64,000 bases of DNA from VXYL01 sp965199945 (GCA_965199945.1 OZ241354.1:2790001-2854000); one strand, 5' to 3'. Shown: positions 36,947 through 45,814, counted from the stretch's first letter. Notes: generated by a model from the letters alone, not told the origin. Numbers and translations: made by a program.

Positions 36947-37726
36947 ATGGCTGAAGAACCGTCGCCCCTTCGCAGCATCGACGCCGGCGAGCGGCAGCGT
37001 CGTCGGGGCGTCTACCTGCTGCCCAATCTGATCACCACCGCGGCGCTCTTCGCTGGCTTCTACGCCATCGTCGCGGCGGCGAACGGCGACTTCGTGAAGG
37101 CGGCGCTGGCGATCTACAGCGCCTTCATCCTGGACACCTTGGACGGGCGCGTGGCGCGCTGGACGCGCTCGGAGAGCGAGTTCGGCGCCGAGTACGACAG
37201 CCTGTCGGACATGGTGGCCTTCGGGGTCGCGCCGGCGCTGGTGGCGTTCTTCTGGGCGCTGTCGAGCCTGGGCCAGTTCGGCTGGGTGGTGGCGTTCGTC
37301 TACATGGCCTGCGCCGGGCTGCGGCTGGCGCGCTTCAACACGAAGGGCGACAACGCCTCGTTCACCGGCCTCGCCAGCCCGTCGGCGGCGGCGATCATCG
37401 CCAACACGGTGTGGATCTGGAGCGAGAGCGCCGCCTCGGCGACGGGGCTGGCGGCGGTGGGGATGGCGCTGGTCACCGCCGCCACCGGCTTGCTGATGGT
37501 CTCGCAGTTCACCTACTACTCGCCGAAGGAACTGGACTTGAAGGGCCGCGTGCCGTTCCTCACGCTGGTCGCCGCGGTGCTGGTGTTCGCCATCGTGCTC
37601 AGCGACCCGCCGCGGGTGCTGCTGGCCTGCTTCACGGTGTATGCGCTCTCCGGCCCGGCGATGTATCTTTGGCGCAAGTACCGGGGCGAGGGCGAGTCGG
37701 CGCAGGAAGGCAACCGCCCCGACTGA
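36947..37726 (+). CDS. pssA: CDP-diacylglycerol-serine O-phosphatidyltransferase
   Basis: Membrane enzyme (259 residues) making phosphatidylserine from CDP-diacylglycerol and serine, the precursor of phosphatidylethanolamine. The CDP-alcohol phosphotransferase motif D-x2-D-G-x2-A-R-x8-G-x3-D-x3-D is complete in DTLDGRVARWTRSESEFGAE / YDSLSD. Multiple membrane helices follow (AFGVAPALVAFFWALSSLGQ, VVAFVYMACAGLRLARFN, FLTLVAAVLVFAIVL). It is the II-type enzyme starting RRRGVYLLPNLITTAALFAG. A decarboxylase (psd) gene is not adjacent. ATG 36947 is chosen because the frame before it is antisense to the helicase. Confidence 0.93.
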   Translation: MAEEPSPLRSIDAGERQRRRGVYLLPNLITTAALFAGFYAIVAAANGDFVKAALAIYSAFILDTLDGRVARWTRSESEFGAEYDSLSDMVAFGVAPALVAFFWALSSLGQFGWVVAFVYMACAGLRLARFNTKGDNASFTGLASPSAAAIIANTVWIWSESAASATGLAAVGMALVTAATGLLMVSQFTYYSPKELDLKGRVPFLTLVAAVLVFAIVLSDPPRVLLACFTVYALSGPAMYLWRKYRGEGESAQEGNRPD

Positions 37727-37757
37727 GCCCAGAAGCGGCAGGAGGCGAACGAAGGCC

Positions 37758-38768
37758 ATGCTCATCAAACGCCCGGCGGACGTCAGACCCTCGGAGATCA
37801 CGCCAGAGGAGGTCTACGCCTCGCGCGGCGAGATTTCGCCGCCGGAAGTCTCGCGCCGCGAGGTGTCGCGCCGCGGCTTCCTGCGCCATTCCGCCACCGC
37901 GACATCCGCGGCAGCGCTCGGCGCCGCGTCGCTGCCAGCCGCCGCCCTGCCGGCAAGCTGGCTCGAAGCGCGTACCGTTCAGCCGGACGAACCCATCGAC
38001 GAAACCATCACCCCGGAACGCGATGCGACCGCCTACAACAACTTCTACGAGTTCGGGCAGGACAAGTCCGATCCGGCCGAATACGCGCACGAGATGACTG
38101 TGCATCCGTGGCAGGTGGAAGTGGCCGGCGAGGTGGCGAAGCCGGGCGTCGTCGGCATCGAGGACCTGCTCTCCGGCATCGACTTGGAGGAGCGCATCTA
38201 CCGCCTGCGCTGCGTGGAGGCGTGGTCGATGGTGATTCCGTGGATCGGCTTTCCCGTGAAGAAGCTGCTCGACAAGTTCGAGCCCACCGGCAATGCCAGG
38301 TTCGTCGAGTTCCACACGCTGGTGCGGCCCTCGGAAATGCGCGGCCAGCGCTCGATCTTCTCCAGCATCGACTGGCCCTACGTGGAAGGCCTGCGGCTGG
38401 ACGAAGCCAACCATCCGCTCGCCATCTTCGCCGTGGGCATGTACGGCAAGCTGCTGCCGAACCAGAACGGCGCGCCGCTGCGCTTGGTGGTGCCTTGGAA
38501 GTACGGCTTCAAGAGCATCAAGTCCATCGTCCACATCCGGCTGAGCGCGACCCAGCCCCGCAACACCTGGAACGTGCTGCAGCCGAGCGAGTACGGCTTC
38601 TACGCCAACGTCAATCCCAACGTGGATCATCCGCGCTGGAGCCAGGCCACGGAACGCCGCTTTCCCACCTCGCTGCTGCGTCCCAACCGCATCGACACGC
38701 GCATGTTCAACGGCTACGACGAGGTGGCTGGCCTGTACGCGGGGATGGATCTGCGCCGCCACTATTGA
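37758..38768 (+). CDS. msrP: Periplasmic protein-methionine-sulfoxide reductase, catalytic subunit
   Basis: Molybdopterin enzyme MsrP (YedY), 336 residues, that reduces oxidised methionines in envelope proteins. A twin-arginine signal SRRGFLRHSATATSAAALG (about 37-55) directs it folded to the periplasm. The molybdenum-ligand Cys is in YRLRCVEAWSMVIPW. Conserved blocks YNNFYEFG, WPYVEGLRLDEA, GAPLRLVVPWKYGFKSIKSI, and the end LFNGY-like RMFNGYDEVAGLY are present. The partner heme membrane protein MsrQ is 51 bases downstream. In family terms, electrons flow from quinol through MsrQ. Confidence 0.96.
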   Translation: MLIKRPADVRPSEITPEEVYASRGEISPPEVSRREVSRRGFLRHSATATSAAALGAASLPAAALPASWLEARTVQPDEPIDETITPERDATAYNNFYEFGQDKSDPAEYAHEMTVHPWQVEVAGEVAKPGVVGIEDLLSGIDLEERIYRLRCVEAWSMVIPWIGFPVKKLLDKFEPTGNARFVEFHTLVRPSEMRGQRSIFSSIDWPYVEGLRLDEANHPLAIFAVGMYGKLLPNQNGAPLRLVVPWKYGFKSIKSIVHIRLSATQPRNTWNVLQPSEYGFYANVNPNVDHPRWSQATERRFPTSLLRPNRIDTRMFNGYDEVAGLYAGMDLRRHY

Positions 38769-38819
38769 AGGCATTGCCGCGGACGCTGCGACGCCCGCCG
38801 GCACGACCTTGGCTCGCCG

Positions 38820-39470
38820 ATGCCCGTGACACGTTCGGAGATTTGGCTGCGCCGCGCCAAGCCGGTGCTGTTCTGCGCGCTGGCCCTGCCCTTGGCGCTG
38901 CTCGGCGTGGACATCTGGCGCGAACTGCAAGCGCCTGGCAGCGCGTTCGGCCCCGATCCTGCGGCGGAACTCGTCCACCGGCTCGGCGCTTGGGCGTTGC
39001 GGATGCTGCTGCTCACGCTTGCGGTCTCGCCGTTGGCGCGGCTGTTGCGTCAGCCTTGGCTGGTGCGTTGCCGCCGGATGATCGGCTTGTGGGCGTTCGC
39101 ATACGCGGTGCTGCATTTCCTGTCCTACCTCGGCCCGCTGGCTGGTTTCGCGCTGACGACGGTGATCGAGGACTTGGCCAAGCGCCCGTACATCACCGTC
39201 GGCTTCGGGGCGCTGGCGGCGCTCGTGCCCTTGGCGGTCACTTCCACGCGGGGCTGGCAGCGGCGCTTGCGGCAGCGCTGGAAGAAGCTGCATCGGCTGG
39301 TCTATCCGGCGGCAATCGCCGCGTGGCTGCACCTGCTGTGGCTTTCCAAGGGCAGCACGATGGATCCCTTCATCTACGGCGTCGTGCTGGCGTTGCTCTT
39401 CGGCGAGCGCATCGCGCATAGAATGCGCGGCAGGAAGCGGGCCGCAGCGGCTGCGGGGAGGGTGGAATGA
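38820..39470 (+). CDS. msrQ: MsrQ, heme-binding membrane subunit of MsrPQ
   Basis: A 216-residue inner-membrane b-type heme protein passing electrons from the quinone pool to MsrP. It belongs to the ferric-reductase-like transmembrane family. Helices include VLFCALALPLALLGVDIW, AWALRMLLLTLAVSPLARL and LWAFAYAVLHFLSYLGPLAG. The heme-ligand His candidates sit in AVLHFLSY, KKLHRLVYPAA and AWLHLLWL. It starts 51 bases after msrP, and its stop overlaps the next start as ATGA. Length and motifs are normal. Confidence 0.95.
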   Translation: MPVTRSEIWLRRAKPVLFCALALPLALLGVDIWRELQAPGSAFGPDPAAELVHRLGAWALRMLLLTLAVSPLARLLRQPWLVRCRRMIGLWAFAYAVLHFLSYLGPLAGFALTTVIEDLAKRPYITVGFGALAALVPLAVTSTRGWQRRLRQRWKKLHRLVYPAAIAAWLHLLWLSKGSTMDPFIYGVVLALLFGERIAHRMRGRKRAAAAAGRVE

Positions 39471-39724
39471 AGCGCACCTATTGGCAGGAGAACCTGCGTT
39501 TGGTCGGCATCTGCCTGCTTGTGTGGTTCAGCGTGTCGCTGGGCTGCGGCGTGCTGCTGGTGGACTACCTGAACCAATTCCACCTTGGCGGGATGCCGCT
39601 TGGCTTCTGGTTCGCGCAGCAAGGCAGCATCTATGCGTTTCTGGTCTTGATCTTCGTCTACGCGCTCGCCATGGCGCGAATCGACAAGCGCCACGGCGTT
39701 AGCGAAGAAGACGACGCCGCATGA
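39467..39724 (+). CDS. DUF4212 small membrane subunit of SSS transporter
   Basis: An 85-residue protein with two membrane helices (LRLVGICLLVWFSVSLGCGVLL and IYAFLVLIFVYALAMARID). The family motif FHLGGMPLGFWFAQQGSI lies between them. DUF4212 proteins are always found directly before a VC_2705-type sodium:solute symporter, as here, where start and stop overlap on both sides (ATGA). It is thought to be an accessory subunit. It is translationally coupled in the msrPQ-DUF4212-SSS-phhB run. Confidence 0.95.
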   Translation: MKRTYWQENLRLVGICLLVWFSVSLGCGVLLVDYLNQFHLGGMPLGFWFAQQGSIYAFLVLIFVYALAMARIDKRHGVSEEDDAA

Positions 39725-41460
39725 GCCTCGCGCTGCTCACCTATCTGGTGGTGGGCGCGTCCTTCGCGCTCTACATCGGCATTGCGTTCCTCTCCAAGGC
39801 GCGCAGCACGGGCGAGTTCTACGTCGCCGGCAAGCACGTCCATCCGGTCGCCAACGGCATGGCGACGGCCGCCGATTGGATGTCCGCGGCGTCGTTCATT
39901 TCGCTGGCTGGGATGATCGCCTTTCTCGGCTACGACGGGGCCGTCTATCTGATGGGCTGGACCGGCGGCTACGTGCTTCTGGCGCTGCTCTTGGCACCCT
40001 ATCTGCGCAAGTTCGGCAAGTTCACCGTGCCGGACTTCATCGGCGAGCGCTACTACTCGGACGCTGCCCGGGTGGTCGCCGTGATCTGCCTGATCGCGAT
40101 TTCCTTCACCTACGTGGCGGGGCAGATGCGTGGCGTCGGCATCGTCTTCGCGCGGTTCTTGAACCTGGACATCGGCTGGGGGCTGCTGGTGGGCATGGGC
40201 GTGGTGTTCTGCTACGCGGTGCTTGGCGGCATGAAGGGCATCACCTATACCCAGGTTGCGCAGTATTGCGTGCTGATCTTCGCGTACACCGTGCCGGCGG
40301 CCTTCATCTCGCTGCAAGTGGCCGGCGTGGCGCTGCCGCACGCTGCTCTCCACGCGGACCTGGCGGGCGGCGGCTACCTGCTGGCGAAGCTCGACCAGGT
40401 GGTGGGGGAGTTGGGATTCACGGCCTACACCAGCGGCACCAAGAGCGCGGTCGACGTCTTCTTCATCACCTTGGCGCTGATGGTCGGGACGGCCGGCCTG
40501 CCGCACGTGATCGTGCGCTTCTTCACCGTGCCCAAAGTGCGCGACGCGCGCATGTCCGCCGGCTGGGCGCTGCTCTTCATCGCCATCCTGTACACCACCG
40601 CGCCGGCGGTGGGCGCGATGGCGCGCCTCAACCTGACTACCACCATCCAATCCGGGCCCGTTGGCTCGGAAACGGGCAACTTGGCCTACGAAGAGAGGCC
40701 GCAGTGGTTCAAGACCTGGGAGGAGACCGGCCTCCTCGCCTTCGAGGACAAGAACGACGACGGCCGCATTCAGTACTACAACGACGGCAATCCGGCCTTC
40801 GCGGCAGAGGCGGAAGGCTACGGTTGGCGGGGCAACGAGCTGACGGTGGATCGGGACATCATGGTGCTTGCGAATCCGGAGATCGCCAACCTGCCGGACT
40901 GGGTGGTCGCGCTGGTGGCGGCTGGCGGGATCGCCGCGGCGCTCTCCACCGCCGCCGGCCTGCTGCTGGTGATTTCGGCGGCCGTCTCCCACGACCTCTG
41001 CAAGAGCGTCTTCGCCAAGCGGATTTCAGACCGCCGCGAACTGACGATCGGCCGGATCAGCGCGGCAGTGGCGGTGCTGCTCGCCGGCTATCTCGGCTAC
41101 AACCCGCCCGGCTTCGTCGCCGAAGTGGTGGCCTTCGCCTTCGGACTCGCCGCGGCAACGCTGTTCCCAGCCATCCTGCTCGGCATCTTCTCGCTGCGCG
41201 TCAACAAGGAGGGCGCCATCGCCGGCATGGTCTGCGGCCTCGTGTTCACCGTCGGCTACATCGTGGCCTTCAAGGGCGTGTTCATTGCGCCGCTGTTCGA
41301 GAACGCGCCGGAGAACTGGCTGTTCGGCATCTCCCCGGAAGGCATCGGCAGTGTCGGCATGATGCTCAACCTGGCGGTGGCGCTGAGCGTGAGCGCGTTG
41401 ACCAGTGCGCCGCCGGAAGACGTGCGGGCGCTGGTGCAGCGCATCAGGACGCCCAGATGA
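39721..41460 (+). CDS. Sodium:solute symporter, VC_2705 (acetate-like) subfamily
   Basis: A 579-residue SSS-family importer with about 13 helices, probably taking up a short organic acid with Na+. Recognised blocks: TGEFYVAGKHVHPVANGMAT, AADWMSAASFISLAG, YLRKFGKFTVPDFIGERYYS, GTAGLPHVIVRFFTVPKVRD, and the late AALSTAAGLLLVISAAVSHD. A hydrophilic insert after about residue 310 includes an EF-hand-like loop (EDKNDDGRIQYYNDGN), known in this subfamily. It is coupled to DUF4212 upstream and phhB downstream by ATGA overlaps. Substrate is not certain. Confidence 0.93.
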   Translation: MSLALLTYLVVGASFALYIGIAFLSKARSTGEFYVAGKHVHPVANGMATAADWMSAASFISLAGMIAFLGYDGAVYLMGWTGGYVLLALLLAPYLRKFGKFTVPDFIGERYYSDAARVVAVICLIAISFTYVAGQMRGVGIVFARFLNLDIGWGLLVGMGVVFCYAVLGGMKGITYTQVAQYCVLIFAYTVPAAFISLQVAGVALPHAALHADLAGGGYLLAKLDQVVGELGFTAYTSGTKSAVDVFFITLALMVGTAGLPHVIVRFFTVPKVRDARMSAGWALLFIAILYTTAPAVGAMARLNLTTTIQSGPVGSETGNLAYEERPQWFKTWEETGLLAFEDKNDDGRIQYYNDGNPAFAAEAEGYGWRGNELTVDRDIMVLANPEIANLPDWVVALVAAGGIAAALSTAAGLLLVISAAVSHDLCKSVFAKRISDRRELTIGRISAAVAVLLAGYLGYNPPGFVAEVVAFAFGLAAATLFPAILLGIFSLRVNKEGAIAGMVCGLVFTVGYIVAFKGVFIAPLFENAPENWLFGISPEGIGSVGMMLNLAVALSVSALTSAPPEDVRALVQRIRTPR

Positions 41461-41816
41461 CCTCGCTGGAGCTGGCCAAGGAGCAGTGCCAAGCGTGCCG
41501 GCCGGGAAGCCCGCGCACGAGCGAACAGGAAACGCGGACGTTGTTGGCTGCGCTGCCCAACTGGCGCATCGTGGCGGTAGAAGGCATCGACCAGTTGCAG
41601 GCGGCGTTTACGTTCGCGGATTTCGCCGTCGCGTTGGCGTTCGTGAATCGGGTCGGCGCTCTGGCGGAGGCCGCCGACCATCACCCGCGTCTGACGTTGG
41701 AGTGGGGCCGGGTCGAGGTCGCCTGGTGGACGCACACGATTGGCGGTCTGCACCGCAACGACTTCATCATGGCGGCGCGCAGCGAAGAAGCGTTGCGTTC
41801 CTCGGCGTCGGATTGA
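41457..41816 (+). CDS. phhB: 4a-hydroxytetrahydrobiopterin dehydratase (PCD/DCoH)
   Basis: A 119-residue pterin-4a-carbinolamine dehydratase that regenerates the pterin cofactor of aromatic amino acid hydroxylases. The active-site pair EAADHHPRLTLEWGRVEVAW and the following WTHTIGGLHRNDF are diagnostic. The N-terminus LPNWRIVAVEGIDQLQAAF is typical. Its ATG overlaps the symporter stop (ATGA). No phenylalanine hydroxylase is near, which is common, since many PCD homologues act elsewhere (for example with Moco or folate). Confidence 0.93.
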   Translation: MTSLELAKEQCQACRPGSPRTSEQETRTLLAALPNWRIVAVEGIDQLQAAFTFADFAVALAFVNRVGALAEAADHHPRLTLEWGRVEVAWWTHTIGGLHRNDFIMAARSEEALRSSASD

Positions 41817-41831
41817 GCGAAGCGCGCAACC

Positions 41832-42770
41832 TCAAGGAAGTGCCGCGGCGTCGTCTAGGCCCGGCGGCATCCCGCGCAGGCTGATGCGATGGATCAAGCG
41901 CGTATCCGCTTCGTTCGTGGCCGCTGGCAACGGCGTCGCGCTGTGCATCACCGTCGGGTTGTCCCAGATCACCAGGTCGTGGCGGCGATGGACGTGCTCG
42001 GCGACGAAGCGCTCTTGGAAGGCGTGCTCGCACAGTTCGCGCAGCAACGCCGTCGCCTTCGCCGGCGCGATGCCGCGAATCCCCTGGCTGGTGCCGGTTG
42101 GCGCATAGAGCGTCTTGGCACCGGTGACCGGATGCCGCCGCACCAGCGGATGATGCACGGTGTGCGTTTGATCCCAGCCCGGCGGCGGTATCGGCACATG
42201 GTCGCCCGGCCGCGCCGCCACCGAAACGCCGTGGCGATGTTCCACCACAAGGTCCTCGATTCGAGCCTTCGTCTTCGCATCAAGTGCGCGGTAGGCCGCC
42301 GCCATGTCGCAAAAGCGCGTCGCGCCGCCCTCCTTGGGTGCTTGGACGGAATACAGCATCGTGATGGACGAGACCGTCTTCCGGAAGGACTGGTCGGTGT
42401 GCCAGTGCGCCGCGCCACGCCGCTCTTTCAGGGTGTCCACGCCGACGTTGGTAAGGCAGGCGATCTCCGGAAACCGCTCATCGCGGCTCAGCCGAATCGG
42501 CTCCCCCATGCGCCGCGCGAACGCGACGTATTGCTCCCGCGTCACCCCTTCGGTGCGCAAGACGAGAAACCGGTTCGCGTAGAGCAGCAGAAGCAGCCCG
42601 CGCACCCCGGCGGGCGAGAGCCGAGCGACATCGACGCCATGCACGGCAACCCCGAAGTTGCCGCCCAAGTACGTTGCCTCGTATTCGAGACCCGCTGCCA
42701 ACGCCTGTTCTCGTCGCGTGTGCGCCAGTGGATCAGCGTACTCTTCCCCAAGATCGCAAGGAGCAGCCAT
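41832..42770 (-). CDS. TauD/TfdA-family Fe(II)/2-oxoglutarate dioxygenase
   Basis: Non-heme iron oxygenase coupling 2-oxoglutarate decarboxylation to hydroxylation of a small substrate. The iron ligands are visible: HxD in HWHTDQSF and the distal His in TRLIHRISLRG, with the 2OG-binding Arg two turns on. EYEATYLGGNFGVAVHGVDV and LYANRFLVLRTEGVTREQYV are the N-terminal landmarks. Substrate unknown (taurine, carnitine and others are possible). The start is ambiguous: ATG 42770 overlaps, base for base, the ATG of the opposing DUF433 gene and has no ribosome site; an internal TTG at 42701 (289 residues) is an alternative. Confidence 0.87.
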   Translation of the reverse strand: MAAPCDLGEEYADPLAHTRREQALAAGLEYEATYLGGNFGVAVHGVDVARLSPAGVRGLLLLLYANRFLVLRTEGVTREQYVAFARRMGEPIRLSRDERFPEIACLTNVGVDTLKERRGAAHWHTDQSFRKTVSSITMLYSVQAPKEGGATRFCDMAAAYRALDAKTKARIEDLVVEHRHGVSVAARPGDHVPIPPPGWDQTHTVHHPLVRRHPVTGAKTLYAPTGTSQGIRGIAPAKATALLRELCEHAFQERFVAEHVHRRHDLVIWDNPTVMHSATPLPAATNEADTRLIHRISLRGMPPGLDDAAALP

Positions 42771-43059
42771 GAACGCCGAAGACGCCAAAGCGAAACAGCC
42801 ACTCATCGACGCGGTGCCGGGGCGACACAGCGGCGACGTGTGCTTCGCCGGGACGCGGGTTCCGGTGAGCACCCTGTTCGAGTGTCTTGCCGGCGGCGAC
42901 TCGTTGGCTACCTTCCTCGCGGGCTTCCCATCCGTAAGCACCGCGCAGGCACGGTTTGCGCTTCGCGAGGCGACCGCTTTGATCGAGCGGGAATACGGCC
43001 TGACGAACTCTACGCCGCTGGCCGAGGCAAAGCCCGCTCCGCTGGCTTGCAGCGAATGA
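42769..43059 (+). CDS. DUF433 family protein (antitoxin-like)
   Basis: A 96-residue DUF433 protein. CFAGTRVPVSTLFECLAGGD, then LATFLAGFPSVSTAQARFAL, then REATALIEREYGL are the family's conserved elements, a small helical DNA-binding-like fold. DUF433 genes usually pair with a PIN-like DUF5615 toxin gene, which is missing here; the next gene, 33 bases on, is convergent. AAGGAG five bases before the ATG makes the start certain. Probably an orphan antitoxin-like gene. Confidence 0.87.
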   Translation: MNAEDAKAKQPLIDAVPGRHSGDVCFAGTRVPVSTLFECLAGGDSLATFLAGFPSVSTAQARFALREATALIEREYGLTNSTPLAEAKPAPLACSE

Positions 43060-43091
43060 GGAAGCCCGCTGCGCCTTGGTAGTTCGCCCTT

Positions 43092-44882
43092 CTAGCTCTG
43101 CTGCGCGTAGCTTCCCAGCTGCGGCGTGTGGATGAACGACTTCTGCATGTCCCAGGCGTTGGTGGGGCAGCGTTCGGCGCATAGGCCGCAGTGCAGGCAG
43201 ACGTCTTCGTCCTTCACCATGACGCGCCCGGTGGGGAGGTCCTCGGAGACGTAGAGATCCTGCTCGGCGTTCTCCGCCGGCGCCATGAGGCTGGCGCGCA
43301 GTTCCGGCTCCTCGGCGTTCGCGGTGAACGTGATGCAGTCCATGGGGCAGATGTCCACGCAGGCGTCGCATTCGATGCACAGGTTCTCGGTGAACACCGT
43401 CTGCACGTCGCAGTTCAGGCAGCGCTGCGCTTCCTTCAGCCCCAGCCGCGCGTCGAAGCCGAGTTCCACTTCGACCTTGATGTTCTCCAACGCCTTCGTC
43501 TTGTTGGCGTGGGGCACGATGTAGCGCTTGGCGGCGTCGTGCTCGGCGTCGTAGCTCCACTGGTGGACGCCCATCTTCTGGCTCACGAGATTGACGCCGG
43601 GGGGCGGCCGACCGGCCTTAAGATCCTTGCCTTGGCAGAAGAGGTGGATGGAGATGGCCGCCTGGTGGGCGTGGGCGGAGGCCCAGATGATGTTCTCCGG
43701 CCCGAACGCGGAATCGCCGCCGAAGAAGACCTTGGGGTGGGTGGATTGAAAGGTGGTTTCGTCCAGCACCGGGCAATCCCACTTGTCGAACTCCAGGCCG
43801 ATGTCGCGCTCGATCCACGGGCAGTGGTTCTCTTGGCCGATGGCCATGAGCACATGGTCGCACTCCATGTACACGTCCGGTTCGCCGGTCGGCTCGTAGC
43901 GCAGGCGGCCGTTCTCGCCCTGCACTGGCTTGACGCACTCGAAGACGATGCCCTTGAGCTTGCCGTTCTCGTGGACGAACTCCTTGGGCGGGCGGTTGTT
44001 GACGATGGGAATGCCCTCGGACATGGCGTCTTCCTTCTCCCACTCCGATGCCTTCATCACCTCGAAAGCGGAGCGCACCACCACCGTGACCGTCTCGGCG
44101 CCGAGGCGCTTGGAGGTGCGGCAGCAGTCCATGGCCGTGTTGCCGCCGCCCATGACGATGACCTTGCCGGAGATGGAGTCGGTGTGGCCGAAGGCGACGC
44201 TGCCCAGCCAGTCGATGCCGATGGAGATGTGGGCGTCCACTTCCTTGCGCCCGGGCAAGTCCAGGTCGCGCCCGCGCGGGGCGCCGGTGCCGACGAAGTA
44301 GGCGTCGTAGTCCATGGCGAGCATCTCCTTCATGCTCGTGATCTCGTGGCCGTAGTGGGCGTGTACGCCCATGTCCACGATCAGGTCCACCTCTTCTTCC
44401 AGGACGTCCGCCGGCAGGCGGAAGGCGGGAATCTGGCTGCGCATCATGCCGCCGCCGGCCGGGTCGCGGTCGAACATGTCGATTTCGTAGCCGAAGGGCA
44501 GCAGATCCCGCGCAACGGCGAGGGAGGCCGGGCCGGCTCCCATCAGGCAGATGCGCTTGCCGTTCTTCTGCGTCGGCACGCGCGGCATGAAGGCGGAAAT
44601 GTCGCCCTTGTGGTCCGCCGCGACGCGCTTCAAGCGGCAGATGGCGACCGGCTTCTCTTCCGTCCGCACGCGGCGGCAGGCCGGTTCGCAAGGCCGGTCG
44701 CAGGTGCGGCCGAGGATTCCGGGGAAGACGTTGGAATCCCAGTTCAGCATGTACGCTTCGGTGTAGCGCTCGGCGGCGATCAGCCGGATGTAGTCCGGCA
44801 CCGGCGTATGCGCCGGACACGCCCACTGGCAATCCACCACCTTGTGGAAGTAGCCGGGATCAGCGATGTCTGTTGCTTTCAT
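43092..44882 (-). CDS. GltD-like FAD/NAD(P) oxidoreductase with C-terminal 2x[4Fe-4S] ferredoxin
   Basis: A 596-residue NADPH-dependent flavoprotein like glutamate synthase small subunit/NfnB. The N-terminal FeS region reads CQWACPAHTPVPDYI and GRTCDRPCEPACRR. FAD-binding GAGPASLAVARDLLPFGY and NADPH-binding VMGGGNTAMDCCR follow, with GGDSAFGPENIIWASAHAHQ closing the FAD site. The tail has two clusters: CIECDACVDICPMDC and CLHCGLCAERCPTNAW. Such proteins shuttle electrons between NADPH and ferredoxin and often neighbour 2-oxoacid:ferredoxin oxidoreductase genes, not seen here. Physiological partner unknown. Confidence 0.9.
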   Translation of the reverse strand: MKATDIADPGYFHKVVDCQWACPAHTPVPDYIRLIAAERYTEAYMLNWDSNVFPGILGRTCDRPCEPACRRVRTEEKPVAICRLKRVAADHKGDISAFMPRVPTQKNGKRICLMGAGPASLAVARDLLPFGYEIDMFDRDPAGGGMMRSQIPAFRLPADVLEEEVDLIVDMGVHAHYGHEITSMKEMLAMDYDAYFVGTGAPRGRDLDLPGRKEVDAHISIGIDWLGSVAFGHTDSISGKVIVMGGGNTAMDCCRTSKRLGAETVTVVVRSAFEVMKASEWEKEDAMSEGIPIVNNRPPKEFVHENGKLKGIVFECVKPVQGENGRLRYEPTGEPDVYMECDHVLMAIGQENHCPWIERDIGLEFDKWDCPVLDETTFQSTHPKVFFGGDSAFGPENIIWASAHAHQAAISIHLFCQGKDLKAGRPPPGVNLVSQKMGVHQWSYDAEHDAAKRYIVPHANKTKALENIKVEVELGFDARLGLKEAQRCLNCDVQTVFTENLCIECDACVDICPMDCITFTANAEEPELRASLMAPAENAEQDLYVSEDLPTGRVMVKDEDVCLHCGLCAERCPTNAWDMQKSFIHTPQLGSYAQQS

Positions 44883-45312
44883 CGGGTCCTCGAGGAGCCA
44901 GCGAGACGCGCGTCATTCGCGCACATGCAGCGACCCTAGCGAACCGCCCGCAACGGGCATGGCCACGCCGCTTCGTGGTTGCAACGCGAGGTGTCGAGCG
45001 CTCCACCGTTCAAGCGCATCATAGGGCGAACCTCCGAGCAGCGCAAACTCTGTACGGGATCCCCGACATCGCCAGCGCTTGTCCGGGGTGTGCGACATTT
45101 GCTGCCGCCGGCATGGGCGATCTCGCACAAGCATTTCAGCCTTTGTCCATTTCGCGCCGACCCGGCGCTGGCGCGGGCCGAAGCGCTGTTCTCGGCAGCC
45201 TCGGCAGCGGACGATCGGGAACTGTGGCAGTCGTTCGCGGTATGGTGCCACGGCATCCTGAGTCCACGCTTGGGCGGGCAGCTGCCGGATTGGTGGAAAC
45301 AAGGAGACGACG
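44883..45312. other. 430-bp gap, no confident gene
   Basis: Divergent region between the GltD-like gene and the DsbD-domain gene. The + frame over 45155-45300 has a coding-like composition (ARAEALFSAASAADDRELWQ, VWCHGILSPRLGG) but no start, ribosome site or family match. It may be the remnant of a deleted gene. The last bases hold AAGGAG, the ribosome site of the gene at 45313. No RNA gene or repeat seen. Confidence 0.4.
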
Positions 45313-45783
45313 ATGCTTGCGGTGCGAGGCCGAATGTTGATGCCCCTGTGCTTGCTGGCGATCGCTGCGGCGCCAGTGCGCATCGAGCGGGGCGGGGATC
45401 CGCTGGCGGGGCCGGAGTTTCTGCCGGTGGACGAGGCGTTCGTCTTCACGGCGCAGCTCCACGACGACCGGCTGGTGGCGCGCTGGGAGATGCCTGCGGG
45501 GTACTACCTCTATCGACAGGCGTTTCGCGTACAAGCTGGCGACGGGGCGACGCTGGGCGAACTCGTCGTGCCCGAGGGGGAGCGGGTCGTGGACGAGTAC
45601 TTCGGCGAGTCGGAGGTGTACTACGGTCGCGTCGAAATCACGGTGCCGGTGCTGGCCCGTGCCGGCGATTCCGTGCAGGCGCGCTTCCACTACCAAGGCT
45701 GCGCCGAGCAGGGCCTGTGCTACCCGCCGCAGGTGCGTTCCGTGGCGTTGCCGGCAGCCGCGGACAGTGGCGACGTGCCATAA
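45313..45783 (+). CDS. Stand-alone DsbD N-terminal (DsbC_N-like) periplasmic domain
   Basis: A 156-residue secreted protein equal to only the alpha (N-terminal) domain of the thiol reductase DsbD. A signal peptide (MLMPLCLLAIAAA) is followed by the immunoglobulin-like domain: FLPVDEAFVFTAQLHDD, VARWEMPAGYYLYRQAFRV, YYGRVEITVPV and YQGCAEQGLCYPP, where the two cysteines are the redox pair. DsbD's eight-helix beta domain and thioredoxin-like gamma domain are absent. Full-length dsbD normally precedes aroQ-accB in gammaproteobacteria. AAGGAG lies six bases before the ATG. Either it partners with a separate CcdA-like protein or it is a functional remnant. Confidence 0.82.
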   Translation: MLAVRGRMLMPLCLLAIAAAPVRIERGGDPLAGPEFLPVDEAFVFTAQLHDDRLVARWEMPAGYYLYRQAFRVQAGDGATLGELVVPEGERVVDEYFGESEVYYGRVEITVPVLARAGDSVQARFHYQGCAEQGLCYPPQVRSVALPAAADSGDVP

Positions 45784-45814
45784 TCCGCCCAATCCAGACT
45801 AGTCGAGGGCAGCC

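Noticed and set aside
36653..37801. N-terminal extension of the helicase to 37801
   Set aside because: It is antisense to pssA, which has complete catalytic motifs, and the family starts near LKLEDL.
43191..44939. 582-codon + frame over the GltD-like gene
   Set aside because: Mirror frame; the minus gene carries all cofactor motifs.
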